Below are positions 1 through 6,057 of a stretch of 6,057 bases of DNA, piece after piece; position 1 is the stretch's first letter; every line of letters starts with the position of its first letter. Both the position numbers and the translations under genes were made by a program. The stretch spans positions 1 through 6,057 of the forward strand of contig JAISKW010000034.1 in assembly GCA_031260775.1 (NCBI GenBank), given 5' to 3'. The stretch comes from Christensenellaceae bacterium (GTDB taxonomy: Bacteria; Bacillota; Clostridia; Christensenellales; DTU072). The notes under the pieces were generated by a model. It was not told the DNA's origin. It searched no databases and saw nothing but the letters and a program-made list of their open reading frames with translations.

Positions 1-3000
1 AGTGCGGTTATAGGCTTAAACAGACCGTTTTCAATGTTCTTCGGAGATACGTCCGACATACCGGGTGCAATTAATTACCAAAAGGTTATAGCGAACTTGT
101 TCGGCGTTGCGTCTGCGGAAACGTTTATTCAAAACGCTAAAAACTTAAAAACGGCTTATGACACATATAAAGCTGCTCAAGCCGCTTATGGGACAGCTTA
201 CGCGACTTATATCGAAAGTCAGGATTACAAAGATTATCTTGCGGCTTTGGTTGTGTATGATAATACCGTTGATAAATCGGATATTGAAAGACCCGTGCCG
301 CCGGTTGCCCCGATTGCTCCGAGTCAGGCTTATCTAAACGGTTGCTTCGTTACGACTAACGGTTCGTTTGTATTCCCCGTTGCCGTCCACAACTCATTGG
401 CGGACACGGTGTTGATGTATGTGGTTTTGGACAACAGCGGGCTTGTATCCGTTTGGGTTAACAATATCCGCGCCGCGCTTACAGCAACCAACAGCTATTC
501 CCCCTATACAACCGGCACCACCGTTGACAATTATTTGTATTGCAAAAATATGCTGTTCGTTAACGGAGGTTATGACGGGCAATGGATTTTAACGTCCGAT
601 TTCCAATCGGCATTGCCGTCCGCCCGAATCGTTCTCAATGATAACCCGATTACGCGCGACATTATTGACGAAGACGGTGTTACTCATCTCGGTAATAATC
701 TTAAATTGTACGGTGAATATACGGCAAGTGAACAAAGCGCAGCGGCATTCGGTCTGTATATTAATGGCGCGTCGTATGAAATCGATGACGGCGTTTTCAA
801 AAATCTTGTCGGGTACAACAACGGAACGAACGTCTTGCGCGTTGCTAAAGCTGTGGGCAAGGAGACTAATAAATTAACCGGAAGCATTGCGCTTGTTATT
901 CAATTAAACTCGATTGACGCCTTGCCGAATGCACGCGCAATTTACGACATTTATGCGTGGTACGTGCCCGGTACCGATGACGGTCACGTTTGGAATAACA
1001 TAACAAGAGAAACTGAATGGGTTGTGGATGAAGGCGAAGAAGGCGGCGGGCATTTCGAGGACGTTAAAATGTGGATTCCTGACGTAGGCGAAGAAGGCGG
1101 CGGGCATTGGGTTTTTGTCGAAAACAATGCGTCCAAGCAATGGGTAGGCACGCTCGAAATTCTGCCGACAAAGCTCGTAATAACCCAAGGAACTGACCCC
1201 GAAAAAATAGTTTACAACGGAGATGCCGTAAGCGTAACGGAGGGAACGAACTTCACGATAGGAGGTTTGTCGGATGATACGCTTAGCCTTTACACGGTTA
1301 GTGTGCAATACCGTTTAGCGAACAGCGGCGACGCCGCTGCGGCAGAGTGGACGACAACCCCTCCCGTGCGCGCAGGACAATATGACGTCAAAGTTACGGT
1401 TGACCCGCAAGGTTTAGGCGCGGCAAACAACCCTAACTACAAGCTGACGGAGGAAACGTTCTTTGCAGTTATTACCATTGAAAAGGCTAACGTGTTCGAC
1501 CAGGTTTACGTCGACCTTTCCTCTTATCAAGTAAAACAAAGGACAATTGAGGGAGATGTTATTCAGGATTATATCGCTTACACTTACGACGGCAGAGGAC
1601 ACGGCGTTTCAATCGGCAACATATTCAATACCGTATCGAACCAACCGTTCGTCGGCTTCGACCTTGCCGCGTCTATGGGCGGTTACTTCACAATATCCTT
1701 CCGTAGACTTGATGAATACGGCAATCCGTCGGGGAATATCTTCTCGGCAATGCCTGTTGATAGCGGTTCGTACATTGTTATCCTTACTTACATCGAAGGG
1801 CAAAAAACGAATGAGGGCTATTCCGATTGCTACGGCAACAAAGATGGCAGCGACCCTCTTGTTAAATACTATTATTACAAGTCCGGTTCGGGCTTCGATA
1901 CCACCTACTACGGTTTTATTGAAATCGAAAAGCGGACTCCCGATTACGCGCTTTCCGGCAACCCTTTACTGAAAGTTGCGTATAAAGGTGAACCGAAAAT
2001 CGTTCCTACGGCGGTTGCAAACGACATAACCGGCGTACGTATTCCTAATACGATTATTCAGTATGCTTACCGTGTCGCAAAAAATGACCCCTTGGCGGCT
2101 CCTAACCCTTGGATTCCGATTTCGGGAGTCCCTGGCAACCCTATTGAAGTAGGCGTTTATGAAATCGGCGTACGTGCGCTTTCCTTTACAAACCCTAACT
2201 ACAAGGAGGACAGATACACCGGCAACCAGTACGAGCTTCTTTATGACAGCACACAGAGCCCGGTAAGGTTTACTATCGAGCCGGCAAAGCCTCTTATCAG
2301 CATCTCGTCAAGCATCTACACGTTCGGGGTGGATGACAATGTCACCAAAGAGAAGGTCTTTGAAAAGCTTATTACCGTTTACGGCGTAAACGGCGCAATC
2401 GACCCGAGCCTTGTTGACTACAACATATTTTACCGCAAATACGCCGCGCTTAATGCGGATTGGCAGGTTCTTACCGACGGCGTTTCAGTCGGTGCGGGCA
2501 CGTACGATTTGAAAATCGAAGTCAGCATCATAGGCAAAGAGGTTGTTAACGGTGAAACCGTTTATCACTACTACGACACGCACTATCAGACTGAAGTTAC
2601 GGCTACCGCGTTGCAACGCTTCCGCAAGGAAAGCGTACCGCTAAGCTTTAGCTTTACCGCAACGGAGTACATCTTTTCCTATGACGGCTTAGGAAAAGCG
2701 CTTACCTCGGCAAACCTCACATTGAGTTTGGGCGACAAAATATTAGGGAATCCCAACGGTTTCACCTTCTATTACCGTGCTAAAGGCACTACGGAATACA
2801 CCCTCAATCCGCCTGTTAATATCCTTGCAAGCGGCGGTTTGTACGACGTCAGGGTCGTTTATACCGCGTCTGCTAACGACTATTTCGGCGATTCCGAGAC
2901 GTTCAGCACTATCCGGATTATCCCCGTAAGCATTACGGTCAACGCAAGCGCGGGCGAAAAGGTTTACAACGGAAAGCCGATTGTTATAAACGGCGTTACC

Positions 3001-4572
3001 GCATTCCCGGGGAGCGACACAAGCTACACCGCAGGTGACCTTTCGTTCAGTTTGTCAAAGGAGATTACTAACACAATCCGCCTGTACGGTAGTCCTGCGC
3101 TTATCGGCAGCGAGGGTAACTATTTGCCCGGAACCTATATCATTTCTAAAGGCTCGCTGTCGTTCATAAACCCCGACGGTTTACCTAACTACAACTATCA
3201 GTTGACCTTCCAAGGAGCAAGCTATGTTATCCACAAAATGGGCGTCGAGTTCGTTTGGTCGGGCTTGTTCGAAAAGGAATACAACGGCGAGGAGATTTCG
3301 ATAGTTTCGTCACTGTCGAATATTGCGCAAGGCGACAACGTTTCAACGACTATCACCTACGAAATTTGGAAACAGAACTCTGTAACGGGCATGTATTCGT
3401 GGGTGTCTCTTGACGGCGCGCCCATCGAGGTTTCAAAATATAGGGTCACGGCTGTAATTGCCGGCAGAGACCAAGGCAACTACATCATTCTTCACGAGGG
3501 AGAGGCACAGCGCGAGATAGTTATCCGCAAGGCGAGCTTCTCAATCAACAAGGATAACGTCGCGCCGGACCTCACCTTCAATTACTTCGGAACTGCCGTT
3601 CAATATCAGGTTAATACCGACGGACTCGCCGCCGGAGTTAATTTCGAGTACTCCACCGACGGAGGCAATACCTTTGTTACCGTCGCGCCGTTATATAAGA
3701 ACGTCGGACTCTACTCTTTGCAAATCCGTATCACGCGACCCAACAATTTAGGTGATTCGAACTACTATCCGGTTATCATTAACACGAAAATCGTTATCGA
3801 AAGAGGCGATTACCGCAATGCCGACGGCACCGGCTTTATTGCTCCCGAATACATCGTTAAGGGCGGCTTGAACACACTCAAAGCCGAGTCCGACGGCCGT
3901 GCATGGGCGTTCACTATCGAAGAAAAGCGTTACTTAGTCGGCAACAGGTTGCCTGAAATTACGGTTCTCTACGAGAAGCTTGACGGTATGCTCTACTTTA
4001 ACGATTATCAGCTCCTGCGTGACGGCTCCGGCGAGGCGGCATATCTTTACAAGTGGACGTTCATTCCCTACGATACGGGCTACTACACTATAACCGGAAC
4101 CATTCCTATTGACGCTTTCAAGAGGCAAATCGGTATTGACTACGGCAAGGATATCGTTCAAAGTCTTTCGCCTTCCCGCGCTGTCACGGTTAAGTCCGTT
4201 GATAACGCCGAGGTGTACGCCGAAGAGATTATGTTCAAAATAGCTTATGAGATTGGGATTTCAATCGACAACTTAACCATCGAATGGTACGACGAGTCGG
4301 GTAAGCTTATCGGACGCAAAGCGGCTACTGCGGCATCCGTTGACGGAATGATTAACGCAACCGGTATTTCTACCACGAGCGGCGTGAAAACCGCAACCTA
4401 TAAGTACGTAATTATCTATGCGGGCAACGAAAACGTCACCGCGTTCGTACAGGAAGGCTACGTTATCGTTAAAGGGCGCGTGGACTTGCTCGCAATCTAT
4501 ATCGGCGTTGCCGTTGCGGGTCTGCTGATTATCGTGTCCATTATGGTCGTTGCAAACCGCCGTCGCGCATAG
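1..4572 (+). CDS. Large modular cell-surface protein with MBG/Ig-like repeats and C-terminal membrane anchor (5'-partial)
   Basis: The frame is open to the left edge (11 in-frame codons precede the ATG at 34), so the true start and any signal peptide lie outside; the residue after the edge is not a credible N-terminus. Numbering from the ATG at 34: residues about 35-85 are Ala/Tyr/Lys-rich and probably helical; 86-96 are Pro-rich (RPVPPVAPIAP); 97-330 are unrecognised, rich in Asn, Tyr and Val; 334-358 hold a duplicated GEEGGGH motif; about 375-1365 are a beta-rich array of MBG-like modules; 1485-1507 form a membrane helix followed by NRRRA. There is no LPXTG motif, so anchoring by the helix is more likely than by sortase. 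Only a few Cys are present, all in the N-terminal half, as usual for exported Gram-positive proteins. Adhesion or a structural stalk is the likely role, but no ligand-binding or catalytic domain is recognisable. No frameshift is seen. Confidence 0.9.
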   Translation, partial: SAVIGLNRPFSMFFGDTSDIPGAINYQKVIANLFGVASAETFIQNAKNLKTAYDTYKAAQAAYGTAYATYIESQDYKDYLAALVVYDNTVDKSDIERPVPPVAPIAPSQAYLNGCFVTTNGSFVFPVAVHNSLADTVLMYVVLDNSGLVSVWVNNIRAALTATNSYSPYTTGTTVDNYLYCKNMLFVNGGYDGQWILTSDFQSALPSARIVLNDNPITRDIIDEDGVTHLGNNLKLYGEYTASEQSAAAFGLYINGASYEIDDGVFKNLVGYNNGTNVLRVAKAVGKETNKLTGSIALVIQLNSIDALPNARAIYDIYAWYVPGTDDGHVWNNITRETEWVVDEGEEGGGHFEDVKMWIPDVGEEGGGHWVFVENNASKQWVGTLEILPTKLVITQGTDPEKIVYNGDAVSVTEGTNFTIGGLSDDTLSLYTVSVQYRLANSGDAAAAEWTTTPPVRAGQYDVKVTVDPQGLGAANNPNYKLTEETFFAVITIEKANVFDQVYVDLSSYQVKQRTIEGDVIQDYIAYTYDGRGHGVSIGNIFNTVSNQPFVGFDLAASMGGYFTISFRRLDEYGNPSGNIFSAMPVDSGSYIVILTYIEGQKTNEGYSDCYGNKDGSDPLVKYYYYKSGSGFDTTYYGFIEIEKRTPDYALSGNPLLKVAYKGEPKIVPTAVANDITGVRIPNTIIQYAYRVAKNDPLAAPNPWIPISGVPGNPIEVGVYEIGVRALSFTNPNYKEDRYTGNQYELLYDSTQSPVRFTIEPAKPLISISSSIYTFGVDDNVTKEKVFEKLITVYGVNGAIDPSLVDYNIFYRKYAALNADWQVLTDGVSVGAGTYDLKIEVSIIGKEVVNGETVYHYYDTHYQTEVTATALQRFRKESVPLSFSFTATEYIFSYDGLGKALTSANLTLSLGDKILGNPNGFTFYYRAKGTTEYTLNPPVNILASGGLYDVRVVYTASANDYFGDSETFSTIRIIPVSITVNASAGEKVYNGKPIVINGVTAFPGSDTSYTAGDLSFSLSKEITNTIRLYGSPALIGSEGNYLPGTYIISKGSLSFINPDGLPNYNYQLTFQGASYVIHKMGVEFVWSGLFEKEYNGEEISIVSSLSNIAQGDNVSTTITYEIWKQNSVTGMYSWVSLDGAPIEVSKYRVTAVIAGRDQGNYIILHEGEAQREIVIRKASFSINKDNVAPDLTFNYFGTAVQYQVNTDGLAAGVNFEYSTDGGNTFVTVAPLYKNVGLYSLQIRITRPNNLGDSNYYPVIINTKIVIERGDYRNADGTGFIAPEYIVKGGLNTLKAESDGRAWAFTIEEKRYLVGNRLPEITVLYEKLDGMLYFNDYQLLRDGSGEAAYLYKWTFIPYDTGYYTITGTIPIDAFKRQIGIDYGKDIVQSLSPSRAVTVKSVDNAEVYAEEIMFKIAYEIGISIDNLTIEWYDESGKLIGRKAATAASVDGMINATGISTTSGVKTATYKYVIIYAGNENVTAFVQEGYVIVKGRVDLLAIYIGVAVAGLLIIVSIMVVANRRRA
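1032..1108 (+). repeat. Short in-frame direct repeat encoding the GEEGGGH motif
   Basis: A 23-base identical sequence occurs at 1032-1054 and again at 1086-1108, a period of 54 bases or 18 codons. It encodes GEEGGGH at residues 334-340 and 352-358, each with an aromatic residue next (HF, HW) and Val-Asp just before. The unit sits between the unrecognised N-terminal region and the first Ig-like module, so it looks like a linker built by a single tandem duplication. Similar Trp/His-rich repeated linkers are known in Gram-positive wall proteins, but I cannot name a family for this one. Confidence 0.85.
1147..4125 (+). repeat. Array of about nine diverged MBG/Ig-like modules within the surface protein
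   Basis: This is a protein-level repeat. Each module opens with a strand containing a Y-x-G turn: VYNG (393), TYDG (517), AYKG (649), SYDG (882), VYNG (977), EYNG (1082), NYFG (1183); the module near 764 has FGVDDN instead. The middle has a YxYR-type strand ending in a G-x-Y strand, with that Tyr at 450, 580, 709, 824, 937, 1035, 1136, 1227 and 1351. Most close with an NY motif (NPNY, LPNY, QGNY, DSNY) and a link such as ITIEKA, FTIEPA or IVIRKA. Spacing is 91-130 residues. This pattern matches the MBG family of mostly bacterial Ig-like domains known from large surface proteins. Sequence identity between modules is low and I see no long DNA-level repeats, so the array is old rather than freshly expanded. 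The last module, before 1351, is the least certain. Confidence 0.75.
4486..4572 (+). other. C-terminal transmembrane anchor of the surface protein
   Basis: Residues 1485-1507 are an uninterrupted hydrophobic stretch (starts LLAIYIGVAVAG, ends IMVVA), followed by N-R-R-R-A and the stop codon. The basic tail fits an N-outside, C-inside topology with the modules outside the cell. The layout is like the last part of a sortase substrate, but no LPXTG-like pentapeptide precedes the helix: the preceding residues are VIVKGRVD. I infer retention in the membrane. Confidence 0.85.
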
Positions 4573-4604
4573 TGCGGCGCGCGTAGTGGCGAGAGTTTTA
4601 TTTT

Positions 4605-4669
4605 GGAGGGGAGGGGAAATGCTTTTCAGTGAAAAAGCAATCCACCCTCCCCCTCCCCCCCTTTTTTTT
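4605..4669 (+). terminator. Intrinsic terminator with G/C-run stem and T8 tail, after the surface-protein gene
   Basis: The purine arm at 4605-4616 (GGAGGGGAGGGG) can pair with 4650-4661, giving 11 of 12 pairs with one A-C mismatch. Inside it, TGCTTTTC (4620-4627) pairs with GAAAAAGCA (4631-4639) with one bulged A. The outer stem ends directly against eight T's (4662-4669), the standard layout of a Rho-independent terminator. It starts 32 bases after the stop codon at 4570-4572. The long arm of nearly pure G and C and the nested inner hairpin are unusual. Confidence 0.75.
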
Positions 4670-4690
4670 GAAAAGCTCATCGGGGGGGGG
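4655..4690 (+). other. C7 and G9 homopolymer tracts able to form an alternative stem
   Basis: Seven C's at 4655-4661 are followed after 20 bases by nine G's at 4682-4690. These tracts can pair with each other, which would compete with the terminator stem that uses the same C's. Both tracts are long enough to be prone to slippage in replication or to length errors in assembly. No coding frame depends on them, so phase variation of a protein is not indicated. Confidence 0.5.
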
Positions 4691-4735
4691 CGTTTTTGGG
4701 AAAGAAAGAATATTAGGGGGATTTGGATAATACAC

Positions 4736-4767
4736 AACAAGGCGCAATTACGCGCCTTGTTTTCTTT
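4736..4767 (+). terminator. Intrinsic terminator, perfect 10-bp stem with T-rich tail
   Basis: AACAAGGCGC at 4736-4745 is perfectly complementary to GCGCCTTGTT at 4752-4761, with the 6-base loop AATTAC. The tail continues as TTCTTTTGC and further T-rich sequence. On the minus strand the hairpin is followed by GTGTATTAT, not a T tract, so it serves plus-strand transcription. It is a second terminator for the surface gene, 70-odd bases beyond the first. Confidence 0.85.
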
Positions 4768-4780
4768 TGCTTTTATTTTC

Positions 4781-4854
4781 TTTGTCATTCTGCGCGAAGT
4801 CGCAGAACCCATATATCATAAGGATGACTCTGCGGCTTAGCGCAGGGCGACAAA
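4781..4854. repeat. 74-base imperfect palindrome, MITE-like or dispersed intergenic repeat
   Basis: The left arm 4781-4808 begins TTTGTCATTCTGCGCG and the right arm 4827-4854 ends GCGCAGGGCGACAAA. Aligned as inverted repeats they share 21 of 28 positions, and three further positions are G-U pairs in RNA. The 18-base centre is AT-rich. The arm sequence (GTCATTCTGCGCGAAGTCGCAGAA) resembles, from memory, palindromic repeats scattered between genes in many bacterial genomes. No clear target-site duplication flanks it and it has no T tract in either direction suited to a terminator. Only one copy is in this window, so its repeat status is inferred. Confidence 0.6.
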
Positions 4855-4890
4855 ATTACTCGCAAATTGTCCGCTCCCTGGTTAAACGAA

Positions 4891-5325
4891 CTAAATGTAG
4901 AGATAGGTTAGCTCGTATTTTGCGTCCTCGCCGACCATTCTTATTTGGTAAGTGCCGGCTTTGGCGTTAACGGTAATGCCGTTATCGCCGTCAATATCTT
5001 TATCCGTGATTAAAAAGACATTTTGAGCATCATCAACAAGCACAAGTTTGAACCGTCCGGCGGAAATTTTGAGGGTCATTTTGAATGTGTATTCGCCGTC
5101 CTCTTTAACCGTGACGCTTTTGATTGTCTGTACGCCGTTGAATTTGGACGACTTATCCGTCAACTTGCCCAAAATATCGTTGGATACGTGACTGCTGAAA
5201 ACAGCCGTATTAGATGATACAATTTTTGCATCGTCATCATACCCGTCAAAGGTTTTAATACAACCTAACAATGTTACCGACAATGCAAGCAACAATATGA
5301 CAACAATTAAAGATTTCCTTTTCAT
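4891..5325 (-). CDS. Small secreted lipoprotein of unknown function
   Basis: The product is 144 residues from the ATG at 5325. The first 22 are a classic type II signal peptide: MKRK, a hydrophobic core (LIVVILLLALSV) and the lipobox LLGC, so Cys22 would be lipidated and the protein held on the outer face of the membrane. The mature 123 residues are acidic and beta-rich, with alternating strands around 65-75, 78-97 and 117-144. The last strand contains the AGTYQI pattern seen in small beta-sandwich folds. Residues 110-116 read DIDGDNG, which could bind Ca2+ like DxDxDG loops, but this is a guess from the motif alone. A TTG at 5340 would add five residues; I prefer the ATG because it gives the normal short basic n-region. 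Neither start has a well-spaced Shine-Dalgarno. It follows alaS by 51 bases and may be cotranscribed with it. I do not recognise a family. Confidence 0.85.
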   Translation of the reverse strand: MKRKSLIVVILLLALSVTLLGCIKTFDGYDDDAKIVSSNTAVFSSHVSNDILGKLTDKSSKFNGVQTIKSVTVKEDGEYTFKMTLKISAGRFKLVLVDDAQNVFLITDKDIDGDNGITVNAKAGTYQIRMVGEDAKYELTYLYI

Positions 5326-5337
5326 ATTTAATACAAC

Positions 5338-5353
5338 CAAAACTTCCGTTTTG
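5338..5353 (-). promoter_or_regulatory. Small hairpin with GGAA loop in the lipoprotein leader
   Basis: On the minus strand CAAAAC GGAA GTTTTG forms a 6-bp stem closed by a GNRA-type tetraloop, 12 bases upstream of the ATG at 5325. The only purine-rich, ribosome-binding-like sequence near the start (GGAAG) lies in this loop and is 17 bases from the ATG, farther than usual. Whether folding shortens the effective distance or affects translation is speculation. No convincing -35/-10 pair is visible in the 51-base gap. Confidence 0.3.
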
Positions 5354-5376
5354 ATTCATTCCCACAAATAAACACT

Positions 5377-6057
5377 CTATTCCAAAACTGCTTTGATGCG
5401 GCGAACGCCGGCGGAGGAGGCCTCCTCTTTTAGAATGCGGAAATGCCCGAGGTCGGCGGTGTTGGCGGCGTGCGGGCCACCGCAGATTTCTTTTGAAAAG
5501 CCGCCTATGGTGTAAACCTTAACGACGTCGCCGTACTTGCTGTCAAAAACGCCGATTGCGCCGGAGTCTTTAGCATCTTTTACGCTGGTTTCGGACAAAA
5601 TTACCGGGATAGCCGCGGCAATTTGCGCGTTAACGAGGTCTTCAACGGTCTTAACTTCTTCGGAGGTTAGCTTGCGGTCAAAAGTGAAATCGAACCGCAT
5701 CCTTTCGGGAGTGATGTTGCTGCCCGACTGCTTGCACTCGGAGTTGAGGGTCTTGGACAGAGCCGCGTGCAAAAGGTGAGTGGCGGTGTGGTAGTTGGTT
5801 TCGGTTTTTCCGTAGGAGGATAAACCGCCCTTAAACTGCCCCTCGTTGGCGGTGCGGGAGAGGTCTTGATGCGCCTTGTATTCTTCCTCGTAGCCGAGAC
5901 GGTCAACGGTGTAGCCGCGTTCGCGCGCGATTTCCTCGGTGACTTCAATGGGGAAGCCGAACGTGTCGTACAAGCGGAACGCCGCCTTGCCGGTTATGAT
6001 TTTTTCAACAACCTCGGTGCTGCCTTGCTTTTTTAAGAACTCCGCCTTGCGCTCGAT
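5377..6057 (-). CDS. alaS: Alanine--tRNA ligase, compact form, C-terminal part (5' end beyond the right edge)
   Basis: The frame is open to the right edge; 226 C-terminal residues are present and the catalytic domain is outside. Fragment residues 29-36 are LYDTFGFP, a hallmark of the AlaRS middle domain. The editing domain follows: HTATH at 90-94, RFDF at 121-124, DLVNAQI, then CGGPH at 192-196 and AGVRRIKAVLE at the end. The HxxxH and CxxxH residues that coordinate zinc in the editing site, which clears Ser and Gly mischarged on tRNA-Ala, are all kept. Two parts of standard AlaRS are missing: the roughly 110-120-residue beta-barrel between the middle domain and HTATH (only about 50 residues link them here), and everything after VRRIEAVTG, including C-Ala. 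CGGTH is CGGPH here. These traits match short AlaRS-related proteins I recall from Patescibacteria and some Bacillota. The Leu codon TTG at 5973 is internal, not a start. The frame is intact, so it is more likely functional than broken. Confidence 0.93.
   Translation of the reverse strand: MERKAEFLKKQGSTEVVEKIITGKAAFRLYDTFGFPIEVTEEIARERGYTVDRLGYEEEYKAHQDLSRTANEGQFKGGLSSYGKTETNYHTATHLLHAALSKTLNSECKQSGSNITPERMRFDFTFDRKLTSEEVKTVEDLVNAQIAAAIPVILSETSVKDAKDSGAIGVFDSKYGDVVKVYTIGGFSKEICGGPHAANTADLGHFRILKEEASSAGVRRIKAVLE

Larger units (their letters stand above)
4573..4890. other. Convergent intergenic spacer without a gene
   Basis: This 318-base gap lies between the 3' ends of two converging genes. 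It holds a C-tract hairpin terminator, a G9 tract, a second clean intrinsic terminator and an imperfect palindrome, each listed separately. Short open frames crossing it translate into low-complexity Pro, Gly and Lys runs from the homopolymers and have no plausible start signals, so I call no gene. The remainder (about 4855-4890) shows nothing recognisable. Confidence 0.85.

Noticed and set aside
34..36. ATG at 34 as the start of the surface protein
   Set aside because: The frame stays open to the window edge, no Shine-Dalgarno precedes it, and no signal peptide follows it although the protein has a membrane anchor and exported-type modules.
4470..4486. Sortase (LPXTG-type) signal before the C-terminal helix
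   Set aside because: The residues before the helix are VIVKGRVD, with no LPXTG or close variant.
4682..4720. G-quadruplex from G9, GGG and GGGGG runs
   Set aside because: The loops are uneven, one of 15 bases, and only the G9 tract is strong; not enough to claim a feature.
4273..4812. Minus-strand 179-residue open frame across the surface gene's 3' end and the spacer
   Set aside because: It is antisense to a solid gene, and its translation is dominated by Gly, Pro and Lys runs from homopolymer tracts; no domain or start signal.
4550..4840. Plus-strand 96-residue open frame through the terminators
   Set aside because: It overlaps the end of the surface gene and reads through both terminators and the palindrome; composition is low-complexity.
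5338..5340. TTG start for the lipoprotein, five residues upstream
   Set aside because: The GGAAG would be only two bases away, too close, and the extension MVVLN ahead of MKRK is unlike a normal signal-peptide n-region.
5971..5973. Start of the AlaRS fragment at 5973
   Set aside because: The codon is TTG for the Leu of the conserved LYDTFGFP motif, and the frame continues upstream in AlaRS-like sequence to the window edge.

Overview
The window looks like chromosomal DNA from an uncultured Gram-positive, probably a Clostridia-type Bacillota. The hints are a very long secreted protein with many Ig-like modules that ends in one membrane helix and a basic tail, a lipobox lipoprotein, mid-range GC, strong intrinsic terminators, and a compact alanyl-tRNA synthetase of the CGGPH type. 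This placement is an inference; there is no rRNA in the window.

Layout. (1) Positions 1-4572, plus strand: one open frame, cut by the left edge, for a surface protein of more than 1,520 residues. It has a helical and Pro-rich N-terminal part, an unrecognised region, a short duplicated EEGGGH linker, about nine diverged MBG-like beta-sandwich modules, and a C-terminal membrane anchor. (2) Positions 4573-4890: a 318-base gap between convergent genes. It holds two intrinsic terminators for the surface gene, homopolymeric C and G tracts that can pair in alternative ways, and a 74-base imperfect palindrome resembling a dispersed intergenic repeat. (3) Positions 4891-5325, minus strand: a small lipoprotein of unknown function. 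(4) Positions 5377-6057, minus strand: the 3' part of alaS, cut by the right edge. It encodes a reduced AlaRS that lacks the usual beta-barrel insertion ahead of the editing domain and the C-terminal C-Ala domain.

How they fit. alaS and the lipoprotein gene point the same way, 51 bases apart, and may share a transcript. The surface gene runs toward them and is insulated by the terminator cluster. The two exported proteins are both cell-envelope products, but nothing in the sequence ties them to one function. I see no defence system, CRISPR array, transposase, tRNA or phage gene. The points worth a second look are the AlaRS architecture, the modular protein and the structured convergent spacer; I do not see clear evidence of an undescribed system.
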